This document shows, piece after piece, positions 36,539 through 45,617 of a DNA stretch of 64,000 nucleotides (position 1 is the first letter of the stretch; the number at the start of each line of letters is the position of its first letter). Position numbers and translations under genes: made by a program. The stretch spans positions 62,001-126,000 of the forward strand of contig JAMFRP010000002.1 in the NCBI GenBank assembly GCA_026224775.1. Direction: 5' to 3'. The stretch comes from Bacteroidota bacterium. GTDB taxonomy: Bacteria; Bacteroidota; Bacteroidia; Sphingobacteriales; Sphingobacteriaceae. The notes beneath the pieces were generated by a model, which saw only the letters and a program-made list of their open reading frames with translations, was not told where the DNA came from and did not search any database.

Positions 36539-37036
36539 AATCTTTAGTTTATCTTAATTATTAGTAGTTCTATATGAATCAAATCACTTTTTGCTTTTGG
36601 CGGCATAATGTTGTTAACTGGTTCTTCGTAGCTTAATACCACAAAACTAAAAACCAGTGTGGTTCTATATTTACTTCAATAGAGTAATTACCGCTGTTAT
36701 CGATAGTCTCTCAATCGGTTATGTCTTTTAATAATTGGGTTGCTTTAAAAAGCGTAGCATTTGGTATTAGCGAATGTAGGAACGTGCATTAAGAAACTAT
36801 TTTGAATTTATCCAAAATGCTATCAGTTTTGATGAATTACAAAAAAAACAAATCAACTGTTCGTAACAAACTGCCCCTTCCTCAATAAACGGTACTGAGT
36901 ACTCACAGACTTAATAGGTATTCAACATTATTGAAACATTTCGACTGAAAATTAAAAGCCTTCCCGAGTGATCAAGCTTACCTTCACATTGCTTTAAAAT
37001 AGCTGAAATCACCAAATTACAAACACGATCTGGCCC
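36539..37036. other. Divergent intergenic region inside the heparin locus
   Basis: 498 bases without a gene, between the minus-strand susC operon and the plus-strand GH88-heparinase III pair. It must hold both promoters and probably the HTCS binding site, but I found no exact TAnnTTTG element and no obvious palindrome. Confidence 0.5.
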
Positions 37037-38248
37037 ATGAGAAAAAAAATCATCCTGTCATTTACCATCCTTGCTTTTACCCTTCATTGTTGTGCCCAAA
37101 AAAAATCGCTCGCCGAACCTGAACAATGGTTAAAAAAAACCAATGAAGCGATCCATTACCAATTAGTTAAAGCTGCCGAAATTTACAAACCCGGCTTTGA
37201 CCCGCGTTCTGTTAATCCTGATGGTACGGTTCGATTGGCACCTCTGCCTGATTGGACCGCGGGTTTCTTTCCGGGAAGCCTTTGGTATGGCTATGAGCTT
37301 TCGGGAGACAAAAAACTGGAGGAACAAGCGCAACGATTCACGCTTTCGTTGGATAGCGCCAGGTATATCACAAACACGCATGACCTTGGCTTCCTGTTGT
37401 TTTGTTCCTATGGCAACGCTTATCGTATTACCGGCGATAAACAATATCTGCCCGCACTTGCTGATGGCGCTAAGAATCTTTTCGCTCGCTTTAATCCCAA
37501 GGTTGGCGTGATCCGCTCATGGGATTTTGGTGACTGGCATTACCCGGTAATCATTGATAATATGATAAATCTCGAATACCTTTACTGGGCAGCTAAAGCA
37601 TTTAATCAGCCCCTCTATACTAATGCCGCCAGCACTCACGCCATGACAACGCTTAAAAACCATTTTAGAAAGGATTATAGTTCGTACCATCTTGTTGATT
37701 ATGATCCGGCAACTGGTAAAGTGCTAAAAAAGATGACTCACCAAGGGTTGTCTGATGAATCATCCTGGGCAAGAGGACAAGCTTGGGGATTATATGGTTA
37801 TACGATGTGTTATCAAAACACAAAAAATCCAAAATTTATTGAGCAGGCCGTACATATTGCAAGCTTTATTATGAATAATCCGCACATGCCTAAAGATAAA
37901 ATACCAGCCTGGGATTTTGATGTTCATAATGCGCTTGAAACAGATCTGCCTGCCATTAAAGATGCGTCGGCTGCGGCTGTAATAGCTTCTGCTTTGCTTG
38001 AACTTAGTACACAGGTAAAAGATGGCCAAAAATATTTTGATTATGCCGCTTCAATACTCAAAACGCTTTCCTCTGATGAATATTTAGCCAAACCCGGCGA
38101 AAACCATTTCTTTATTCTAAAGCATAGCGTTGGCGCATTTTTATACGACTCTGAAATTGATACCCCACTTGATTATGCCGACTATTATTATCTGGAGGCT
38201 ATAAAACGATATATGGAAATTAAACACATCAATCTGAAAAAAGGTTAA
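37037..38248 (+). CDS. GH88 unsaturated glucuronyl hydrolase
   Basis: 403 aa with a signal peptide (cut after ...LHCCAQ; the cysteines could also make it a lipoprotein). The alpha6/alpha6 barrel landmarks are WTAGFFPGSLWYGYE, NTHDLGFLLFCSYGN (first catalytic Asp), IIDNMINLEYLYWA (second Asp) and SSWARGQAWGLYGY. It hydrates and removes the 4,5-unsaturated uronic acid left by heparinases, releasing the glucosamine residue. It is followed after 30 bases by heparinase III, so the two form one transcript. Confidence 0.9.
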   Translation: MRKKIILSFTILAFTLHCCAQKKSLAEPEQWLKKTNEAIHYQLVKAAEIYKPGFDPRSVNPDGTVRLAPLPDWTAGFFPGSLWYGYELSGDKKLEEQAQRFTLSLDSARYITNTHDLGFLLFCSYGNAYRITGDKQYLPALADGAKNLFARFNPKVGVIRSWDFGDWHYPVIIDNMINLEYLYWAAKAFNQPLYTNAASTHAMTTLKNHFRKDYSSYHLVDYDPATGKVLKKMTHQGLSDESSWARGQAWGLYGYTMCYQNTKNPKFIEQAVHIASFIMNNPHMPKDKIPAWDFDVHNALETDLPAIKDASAAAVIASALLELSTQVKDGQKYFDYAASILKTLSSDEYLAKPGENHFFILKHSVGAFLYDSEIDTPLDYADYYYLEAIKRYMEIKHINLKKG

Positions 38249-38278
38249 AAACTAAGATTAATTTTAAAGATATAAGCA

Positions 38279-40240
38279 ATGAAGAAGTCAGTCATATTAA
38301 TAGGTTTTATACTTAGTTTTTTAGCCACACAGGCTCAGGAAACAAAACTGAATAAAACAAGCTTTAATGCTCTTAATCTTACTTATCCTGGCCTTGAACA
38401 GGTTAATAAATCGGTAAATAGTGGAGATTATGAAAAGGCAGCGCAACAATTATTGCAATATTACAGGAACCGCACTAAGGTAAAACTTACCGAGTATAAT
38501 CCTGATGATAAGATTAAATATGCCAATAAACAACTTCCCAAAGCTACCATGGAAGCGGCTGACAAAGCGTTGCGGCATCAGTTTCAGCCACACAAAGGCT
38601 ATGGTTACTTTGATTATGGAAAAGACATCAACTGGCAGTTATGGCCGGTGAAAGACAACGAAGTACGGTGGCAACTGCACCGGGTTTATTGGTGGCAATC
38701 CATGGGATTGGCCTACTGGTCAACCGGCGATGAGAAATATGCTAAAGAATGGGTATTTCAGTTTAGGGATTGGGTGAGAAAAAATCCACTGGGCCTTTCG
38801 GTAGATAATGATATTTATGCATGGCGCTCTTTAGAGGTATCCGAAAGGGTACAAAGCTTGCCGGGCACTTTTAACATGCTTCTTTATTCACCCAACTTCA
38901 CACCGCAATTCCTTTTGGAATTTTTGAACAGTTATAATGAGCAGGCAAATTATATACAGTCGCATTACTCTGAAGTTGGCAACCACCTACTTTTTGAAGC
39001 ACAGCGGGTAATTACCGCAGGCTGTTTTTTCCCGGAATTTAAAAATGCTGAAAACTGGCGAAAAAGTGGCGTAAGTGTACTTAACAGGGAGATAACAAAG
39101 CAGGTTTACCCCGATGGCATGCAGTTTGAACTTGCTCCTGACTATCATAACGCTGCTATAAATATTTTTTTAAATGCGCTACGTACTACACAACTGGCAG
39201 GCGAAGACAACGATTTCCCCGCTAGTTATAAAAAAACAGTAGAAAGCATGATCCTCGCCACGATCAATTTTTCTTTTCCGGATTACACATTCCCTATGTT
39301 TGGCGATTCGTGGCTTACTACCAAGCAAGCCATGTTAAAACAATATCAACCCTGGGCGGCGGCATTTCCTGATAACCAAATCATTCGTTATTTTGCTACT
39401 GATCACAAACAAGGATCAGCTCCCCCCTATTTGTCGCATGCACTTACAACCGCTGGTTTTTATACATTCAGGAACGGCTGGGAAAATAATGCGACAGTGA
39501 TGGTGTTAAAAGCCAGCCCCCCGGGAGAATTTCATGCGCAACCTGACAATGGCACATTTGAACTATGGGTAAAAGGTCGTGATTTTACGCCCGATGCAGG
39601 TGTTTACGTTTACAGCGGGGATAGTGCGATTAATAAACTGAGAGAGTCCTTCAGGCAAACCCGGGTACACCAAACCCTTACGCTCAACAATCAGAATATG
39701 GTAATTACCAAAGCCACGCTTAATAAATGGGAAACCGGCAAATATCTGGATATACTTACCTACACCAACCCAAGCTACAAGGGTCTGAATCACAAGCGTA
39801 GTGTGTTATTTATCGATCAAAAATATTTCGTGATTATTGACCAGGCTATAGGCAATGCTACAGGAAACCTGGGCATTCATTTCCAGCTCAAAGAAGATAG
39901 CCAACCCGTTTTTGATACAAAAAGCAACTCCGTACATACTTCTTATGCTGATGGTAATAACCTTTTAATACAATCATTGACCGGCAATCTAAAAGTAGAA
40001 CCGGGAAAGGTATCCTACGCGTATCATACTGAAGTATCTCGCCCGGCTTTTGTGTTTGAGAAACCAAAAGATGATAATAAACCTCAATATTTTATTACTC
40101 TTGTTTATCCTTATGATGGTTTAAAAGCACCAGAAGTTAGTATAAAAGAAAATAAGGGATTTAATTTGGAGAAAGGGCAGTTAAATATGACGATCACAAT
40201 CGATGGGAAAAAGAAAGTAATCGCCACACAGCTGAATTAA
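38279..40240 (+). CDS. Heparinase III (heparan sulfate lyase, PL12)
   Basis: 653 aa with a signal peptide (...LATQAQ). It follows P. heparinus heparinase III closely: HQFQPHKGYGYFDYGKDINW, WPVKDNEVRWQLHRV, YPDGMQFELAPDYHNAAI (helical domain with catalytic Asn/Tyr region), LKASPPGEFHAQPDNGTFEL (catalytic His of the beta domain) and QTRVHQTLTLNNQNMVITKA. It cleaves the less sulfated regions of heparan sulfate by elimination, complementing heparinase I. Codes on the plus strand after GH88 and converges with the ROK kinase gene 7 bases away. Confidence 0.93.
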   Translation: MKKSVILIGFILSFLATQAQETKLNKTSFNALNLTYPGLEQVNKSVNSGDYEKAAQQLLQYYRNRTKVKLTEYNPDDKIKYANKQLPKATMEAADKALRHQFQPHKGYGYFDYGKDINWQLWPVKDNEVRWQLHRVYWWQSMGLAYWSTGDEKYAKEWVFQFRDWVRKNPLGLSVDNDIYAWRSLEVSERVQSLPGTFNMLLYSPNFTPQFLLEFLNSYNEQANYIQSHYSEVGNHLLFEAQRVITAGCFFPEFKNAENWRKSGVSVLNREITKQVYPDGMQFELAPDYHNAAINIFLNALRTTQLAGEDNDFPASYKKTVESMILATINFSFPDYTFPMFGDSWLTTKQAMLKQYQPWAAAFPDNQIIRYFATDHKQGSAPPYLSHALTTAGFYTFRNGWENNATVMVLKASPPGEFHAQPDNGTFELWVKGRDFTPDAGVYVYSGDSAINKLRESFRQTRVHQTLTLNNQNMVITKATLNKWETGKYLDILTYTNPSYKGLNHKRSVLFIDQKYFVIIDQAIGNATGNLGIHFQLKEDSQPVFDTKSNSVHTSYADGNNLLIQSLTGNLKVEPGKVSYAYHTEVSRPAFVFEKPKDDNKPQYFITLVYPYDGLKAPEVSIKENKGFNLEKGQLNMTITIDGKKKVIATQLN

Positions 40241-40246
40241 TAGGTT

Positions 40247-41101
40247 TTATATCATGAACGCTTTTGCTGCACAACCTAACAAGCCCGCCTGATTACCTAA
40301 TTTTGCGGCAACAATAGAAGTGTGGTTTGAGGAAACTGGGATGGTTTTAAGCTTTACCCGGTTTCCTATTTCTTTAATATAAAAGCTGCCGGCTTCGCAG
40401 ATACCACCCCCAATCACCACTTTTTGCGAACTGAAAATATTAACGAACCCGGCAATACCCGACGATAGGTAATCAAAATGCTCATGCATGGCCGTTATGG
40501 CCTGTGGTTCGGCGGCCAGGTAGTTTTTCACGATAAGCTGCCCCGTAAATTCATCACTGTAGCTTACCCTGTGTAGCTCTGTATACCTACTTACGAGCGC
40601 CTTTACAGAAGCATAAGCCTCCAGCCAGCCCAACGCACCACAGGCACAACGTTTTCCACCATGGCTTATAGTAGTGTGACCCATTTCGGCACCACGGTTT
40701 TTATAACCGCCATAGGGCTGTCCATTGATGATAAGACTGCCACCGACACCCGTTCCCATCATATTCACATCATTATCAACAGTTACATTCAGATGAGTAG
40801 AAGCGGTAATGATGTTTCCCAGCTCAACGTCTATAAAATCCGGCAGGTTATCAGCACCGCCAATAACAATATTATTATCTATAATACCCGGAAAACCTAT
40901 ACCAACACCTGCAACTTTAGCAGGGGCTTGCGCGGCACATTTTCTTACAGCCGCGATAATCAACGCCATTATTTCGCCTTGGGTGTACGTTTGGTCAATA
41001 GGGAAACGGAAAGAGTATAACAACTTGCCTCCATCATCCACAACTCCGCATTTTAGGGATGAACCGCCTATATCGATTCCGATTGCATAAGATCTTTTCA
41101 A
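40247..41101 (-). CDS. ROK-family sugar kinase
   Basis: 284 aa. ATP site DIGGSSLKCGVV, sugar-binding GIGFPGII and VDNDVNMMGTG, EMGHTTISHGG and the cysteine cluster CACGALGW. The usual ROK zinc motif is CxCGxxGC; here the last Cys is Trp, so one zinc ligand is missing. By context it phosphorylates glucosamine or N-acetylglucosamine released from heparin, as the ROK kinase of the Bacteroides thetaiotaomicron heparin locus does. It lies 89 bases downstream of the HTCS stop on the same strand. Confidence 0.87.
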   Translation of the reverse strand: MKRSYAIGIDIGGSSLKCGVVDDGGKLLYSFRFPIDQTYTQGEIMALIIAAVRKCAAQAPAKVAGVGIGFPGIIDNNIVIGGADNLPDFIDVELGNIITASTHLNVTVDNDVNMMGTGVGGSLIINGQPYGGYKNRGAEMGHTTISHGGKRCACGALGWLEAYASVKALVSRYTELHRVSYSDEFTGQLIVKNYLAAEPQAITAMHEHFDYLSSGIAGFVNIFSSQKVVIGGGICEAGSFYIKEIGNRVKLKTIPVSSNHTSIVAAKLGNQAGLLGCAAKAFMI

Positions 41102-41190
41102 TTTTTTTGAATTTATTTATTCAAAAATCGATTTAGAGTGGATATTCTGATTTAGAAAACGGGTTTTTATGTTTTGAATTTGTGTAATCC

Positions 41191-44100
41191 TTAGTTTTTT
41201 TCCAGATCCTTTTTGGCAAGATATTCAGTAGGCATGCAATCGTAGTATTGTTTGAAAGCCGTAGAGAAATATGATGGCGAATTAAAGCCCGACATATAAG
41301 CAACCTGCGCTATTGTATATTGACGCTGCTCCATTAGTTCAACAGCTTTTTTAAACCTTATTCGTTTAATAAAATCCGTTACCGATTCGCCCGTGATTGC
41401 TCTTAACTTTAAATAGAGATTTGAACGGCTCATGCCTATCTCACGACTGAATTTATCGACCGAAAAATCGGATTCGGAGAGATTTAATTCAATTAAAGAG
41501 ATCGCCTTTCTTAAAAAATCTTCATCAAGAGTATTAAAAGCAATGTTTTCTGGAACTATTTCTTTTGATGAGGAATAAAACTCTTTTAATCTTTTACGGG
41601 AGCGTAATATGTTTTGCACCTTGGCCTCAAGCAAACTCATCGAGAATGGCTTGGTTACGTAATCATCTGCTCCCATCTCCAGGCCCTTAATTTGCTGTTG
41701 AGTGTCTGCCTTCGCCGTTAACAACAACACCGGTATATGGCAAGTTTGGATATTTTGTTTCACCCGCTTACAAAAATGAAGTCCATCCAGTTCAGGCATC
41801 ATTACATCACAGATGATCAAATCCATCTGTTGGTCATCCAGTACATTCAAGGCTTGTTCGCCATTGTAAGCTGTATATGTTTCGTAAAACTGGCTAAACC
41901 GGTCCGAAAGATAACTTACAATCTCATCATTATCATCCACTATCAATAACCTCTCCCGTTCCGACATGTTGTTATGGTCTTGCAATCCATCGGTAGAGCT
42001 ATTGACAGCTGATAGGTCGGCTGCTATTTCAGCAAGGTCGTCGGTTAGCTCGTTATTTTTATCTGAGTTAGATGACAGGTCATAAATAGGTAACCGGGAA
42101 CGGACATCATTACGGTATCGTTCGTCGTCAAGCGGTAATGTAACCGTAAAAATACTACCCATGCCCAAACGGCTCTCAACCGTTATAGTGCCATGATGCA
42201 GCTCCACCAGCCGACGGGTAAAAGCAAGCCCGACCCCAGAACCAAGGTTCATTTCCTGGTTATTTACTTGATAAAAACGGTCAAATATTTTTTCCAGATG
42301 TTCTTTTTTAATACCTTTTCCTGTATCAGTGATCTTGATAATGACGTCCTTTGTCGATTTTGATAATTCGATACCGACCTGCCCTTCTGCTGGTGTGTAT
42401 TTAAACGCGTTTGATAGCAGGTTGAAAAAAATCTTTTCAACCGCATCCTTATCAAATAAAGATGACAGTTTAGCCTCAGTGCTTATGTAGTTATACCCGA
42501 TATGGTTTCGGTCTGACAGGGGTTGAAAAGAACTATATATCTCATGTATAAAACTTACAATTTCACCTTTGGTTACCTGAAGTTTCCTGGTACCTGATTC
42601 CGCTTTTCTAAATTCAAATAGCTGATCAACCAATTGATAAAGTCGCCTGGCATTCAATAACATAATTTTGTACTGCTTGCTTAGTTGTTTATCGGTAACT
42701 GGCTTACTCATAATTTCTTCCAAAGGAGCCAGTATTAACGTCAACGGTGTACGTAGTTCATGCGAAACGTTGGTAAAAAAATCTGTTTTTACCTGGTTTA
42801 TATAATTAACCTTGTCGCGCTCCATCCGCTCTGTTTTCAATTGCTGCAACGTTCTTATTCGCTCAGATATAACCCGGTAAACAACATAGGAGCCTATACC
42901 TAAAGCAATAACTACCAATAAGTAAAACCATGTACTGCCATACCATGGTGGCAATACTTCAATATTAATGGTTCTGATAGGGCTACTCTCCCCATTCGGT
43001 CCGATAGCTTTTACCTGAAACAGATAATCGCCTGGCGAAAGATTACTATAGCTTGCTTTAGACAGATGATCTGTTTGCTGCCAAACAGCGTCAATTCCAT
43101 TTAATTTATACAAAAACCGGGTTCTATTGGCAGAGATATAATTAAAAGTGTTAAAGAAAATTGTAAACTGGCGTTGATCGTGCTTAAATTCCAGCTTGAG
43201 TGTTTTATCGATATGTTTGGTCAGAATATCGGTACCATCATCAGGGGTAACCTCCTTATTCAAAACTTCCAGCCCAGTAAAAGTTACCTTTAATGCTAGT
43301 GGTTGTTGCCTGATCGCTGCGGGATAGAAATACGAAATCCCGTTAATTCCGCCGAAAAGCAACATGCCATCGCTGGCTTTACAAAACGCATATAGATTAA
43401 ACTGGTTGCTTTGTAAACCGTCCCTGCTATCAAACCATTGCGATTGGTGTGTATCGGGGTTAAAACATACCAATCCGTTATTGGTCGAGATCCATAAATC
43501 CCCTTCATCATCCGGCACTATACCATTAATTGTACCTCTTAAAAACTCGCTGTGGTTCTTGTAAGTTATAAAAGTATGATTGTCTTCATCATATAAGTTC
43601 AATCCGTTTCTGGTGCCTACCCATATCCTGTGCTTTTGGTCTTCAGTAATACAGTTCACTACCTCGTTGCTCAACATTGAGCCGGGGAATACTTCAAAAA
43701 GCCTATTATCTGGATAAAACTCATTTACACCATTGGTTGTACCGATCCAGATACGCCCTTTTGAATCCTCCATCAAATACGCGATCTCATCTGAACTAAG
43801 GCGCTTGCCTGCCGCATCAAAGTATACATGATCGAATGATTGACTTGCAGGGTTGTATAGATCTAAACCAGTGCGTGTTCCTACCCATAAGCGGTCTTTT
43901 CCGTCTCTTAATAAGGCATAAACCATATCGCCGGATATGCTTTTGCTATCCTTTTCATCGTGCCTAAAAACCTTTACCTGCCCGGTGCCCTGATCTAATA
44001 TATCCAAACCGGCATTGTGCGTCCCCAGGAATACTTTGCCTTTTCCATCAAAAGCAATTGATTTGATGTTATTGGAGCTTAAACCGTTATTGCCTGATTC

Positions 44101-45282
44101 TTTGTAACTATAATAGGTAATAGCGTTTGTTTTATTATTCCAATGGTTAAGCCCTTTATCATTTGTGCCTATCCAAAAGTTAGCCTGATCGTCTTGTTTA
44201 ATCACATTGATAACTTGGTCATTGAGCGACAGTTTACCAGTATTTTGATTAACAAGATTAAATTTAATATCGTTTTTATGGTAGTAGTTAACGCCACCAT
44301 AATAGGTGCCAAGCCACATGCCTTGCTGCCGGTCGCGGTACACGCAACGCACAGAGTTTTGACTAATAGTATACGGAATGGTTGCCTGGTGATAATAGTT
44401 CTCAAATTTGCCTGTGTGAGGATCAAATATGGATAAGCCCATAAAAGTGCCGGCCCATATATGGCCCTGATCATCCTCACTAATGCCACGGACGTCATTA
44501 TCGGCAACGCTCGAAGCCTGCCCGGGCAAATGGACATAGTGCCGGACGACAGAATTATGCATATTATAACAGAACAAACCACTACCCTCTGTACCAATCC
44601 ATAACAACGATCCATCAATAAATACTTCGTTAATGGATGGATCGGTAACACCTAATTTTAATTTCTGTAGACGGTTATCGCCATTTGTCAGTTTAAACAA
44701 TCCAACATCTGTTCCTACAAGCAAAGTTTGTTGAACATAGGACAAGCTGGTAATACTTTTTACACCATTGGCGGTCCCATCGATATTAAAAAGTTTAAAC
44801 TCGCCGTTGCCCTGGTCAAGCCTGAATATTTCACCTGCACTTGTGCCGGCCCAAATAATATGATTAGCATCCTCCGTTATTGCCGAGATGTACCACTCGC
44901 CCGGTTTACGTGCATGTTGATAATTAAGAAACTTATTGGTGGAATAGTCATATCGGCTGAGACCCTGATCGCCACCTATCCATAGTTGACCATTGTGGTC
45001 TAGATAGAGCGCTTTAATATAGTTTGAACGCAGGCTGTTCGGGTCATTATCAACCGGACGATAAACCATAAAGCTCTCCCCGTCATACCGGTTCAGCCCG
45101 TCTTGGGTAGCCATCCACATAAAGCCCAGCTTGTCTTGTATAATCGCATAAACCGTACTTTGCGACAAGCCTTTATCTACCGAAATTGTTCTGAAGTTAC
45201 GCGGCGGGGTTTGAGCAAACACATTACCGATGATCACAAACAATAAAGTTGCTGTGAAAAATGACCGTAATACTTTATTCAT
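41191..45282 (-). CDS. Hybrid two-component system (HTCS) sensor-regulator
   Basis: 1363 aa in one chain. Signal peptide (1-23), fourteen-bladed double propeller of Reg_prop repeats (about 30-670), Y_Y_Y domain, one membrane helix (about 786-805), HisKA with phospho-His in SHELRTPLT (about H841), HATPase (NLLSNAFKYTPAEGQ), receiver with phospho-Asp in ICDVMMPELDG (about D1158), and a C-terminal AraC domain (1265-1355, ending SGFNSPSYFSTAFKQYY). It should bind a heparin oligosaccharide in the periplasm and activate the locus, as the homologous regulator does in B. thetaiotaomicron. Confidence 0.93.
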   Translation of the reverse strand: MNKVLRSFFTATLLFVIIGNVFAQTPPRNFRTISVDKGLSQSTVYAIIQDKLGFMWMATQDGLNRYDGESFMVYRPVDNDPNSLRSNYIKALYLDHNGQLWIGGDQGLSRYDYSTNKFLNYQHARKPGEWYISAITEDANHIIWAGTSAGEIFRLDQGNGEFKLFNIDGTANGVKSITSLSYVQQTLLVGTDVGLFKLTNGDNRLQKLKLGVTDPSINEVFIDGSLLWIGTEGSGLFCYNMHNSVVRHYVHLPGQASSVADNDVRGISEDDQGHIWAGTFMGLSIFDPHTGKFENYYHQATIPYTISQNSVRCVYRDRQQGMWLGTYYGGVNYYHKNDIKFNLVNQNTGKLSLNDQVINVIKQDDQANFWIGTNDKGLNHWNNKTNAITYYSYKESGNNGLSSNNIKSIAFDGKGKVFLGTHNAGLDILDQGTGQVKVFRHDEKDSKSISGDMVYALLRDGKDRLWVGTRTGLDLYNPASQSFDHVYFDAAGKRLSSDEIAYLMEDSKGRIWIGTTNGVNEFYPDNRLFEVFPGSMLSNEVVNCITEDQKHRIWVGTRNGLNLYDEDNHTFITYKNHSEFLRGTINGIVPDDEGDLWISTNNGLVCFNPDTHQSQWFDSRDGLQSNQFNLYAFCKASDGMLLFGGINGISYFYPAAIRQQPLALKVTFTGLEVLNKEVTPDDGTDILTKHIDKTLKLEFKHDQRQFTIFFNTFNYISANRTRFLYKLNGIDAVWQQTDHLSKASYSNLSPGDYLFQVKAIGPNGESSPIRTINIEVLPPWYGSTWFYLLVVIALGIGSYVVYRVISERIRTLQQLKTERMERDKVNYINQVKTDFFTNVSHELRTPLTLILAPLEEIMSKPVTDKQLSKQYKIMLLNARRLYQLVDQLFEFRKAESGTRKLQVTKGEIVSFIHEIYSSFQPLSDRNHIGYNYISTEAKLSSLFDKDAVEKIFFNLLSNAFKYTPAEGQVGIELSKSTKDVIIKITDTGKGIKKEHLEKIFDRFYQVNNQEMNLGSGVGLAFTRRLVELHHGTITVESRLGMGSIFTVTLPLDDERYRNDVRSRLPIYDLSSNSDKNNELTDDLAEIAADLSAVNSSTDGLQDHNNMSERERLLIVDDNDEIVSYLSDRFSQFYETYTAYNGEQALNVLDDQQMDLIICDVMMPELDGLHFCKRVKQNIQTCHIPVLLLTAKADTQQQIKGLEMGADDYVTKPFSMSLLEAKVQNILRSRKRLKEFYSSSKEIVPENIAFNTLDEDFLRKAISLIELNLSESDFSVDKFSREIGMSRSNLYLKLRAITGESVTDFIKRIRFKKAVELMEQRQYTIAQVAYMSGFNSPSYFSTAFKQYYDCMPTEYLAKKDLEKN

Positions 45283-45617
45283 AATACTTTTACTTAGACT
45301 CTCCCCTGCCTTTTAATGTAAGTTATCAATCTTTTTTAATAATTCCAATCCAACGGATCAAACCAATTTTGTTGATGGGTTATTATGTTTTTCCAGCCCG
45401 TTAAAGCAAGCAATATAAAGACCCTCAAAAGAATACTATTTAGAAATAGGTTTTTTTAGTTTTAATTTTGATGAATAAGTTATCCCCGGTAACATTGCCA
45501 CGTATCTTTATTTTGATTTAAACATCATCAAAACACAAAAGGTGATTTTTGAAATCCCGTTCGCTGTTACAGAGATAGTTTTGCCTAAACTTTAATACAA
45601 ACAATTACTGCAAATCC
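45283..45617. other. Divergent promoter region between HTCS and nagB
   Basis: 335 bases without a gene. It holds the nagB promoter candidate at 45576-45583; the HTCS promoter is not obvious. Confidence 0.5.
45576..45583 (+). promoter_or_regulatory. Candidate -7 promoter element for nagB
   Basis: TAGTTTTG fits TAnnTTTG, 34 bases before the ATG at 45618. A TTTTTG lies 25 bases upstream of it, a little further than usual. Confidence 0.45.

Noticed and set aside
36539..37036. Small gene or riboswitch between susC operon and GH88
   Set aside because: No open frame with protein-like composition and no recognisable riboswitch core could be found.
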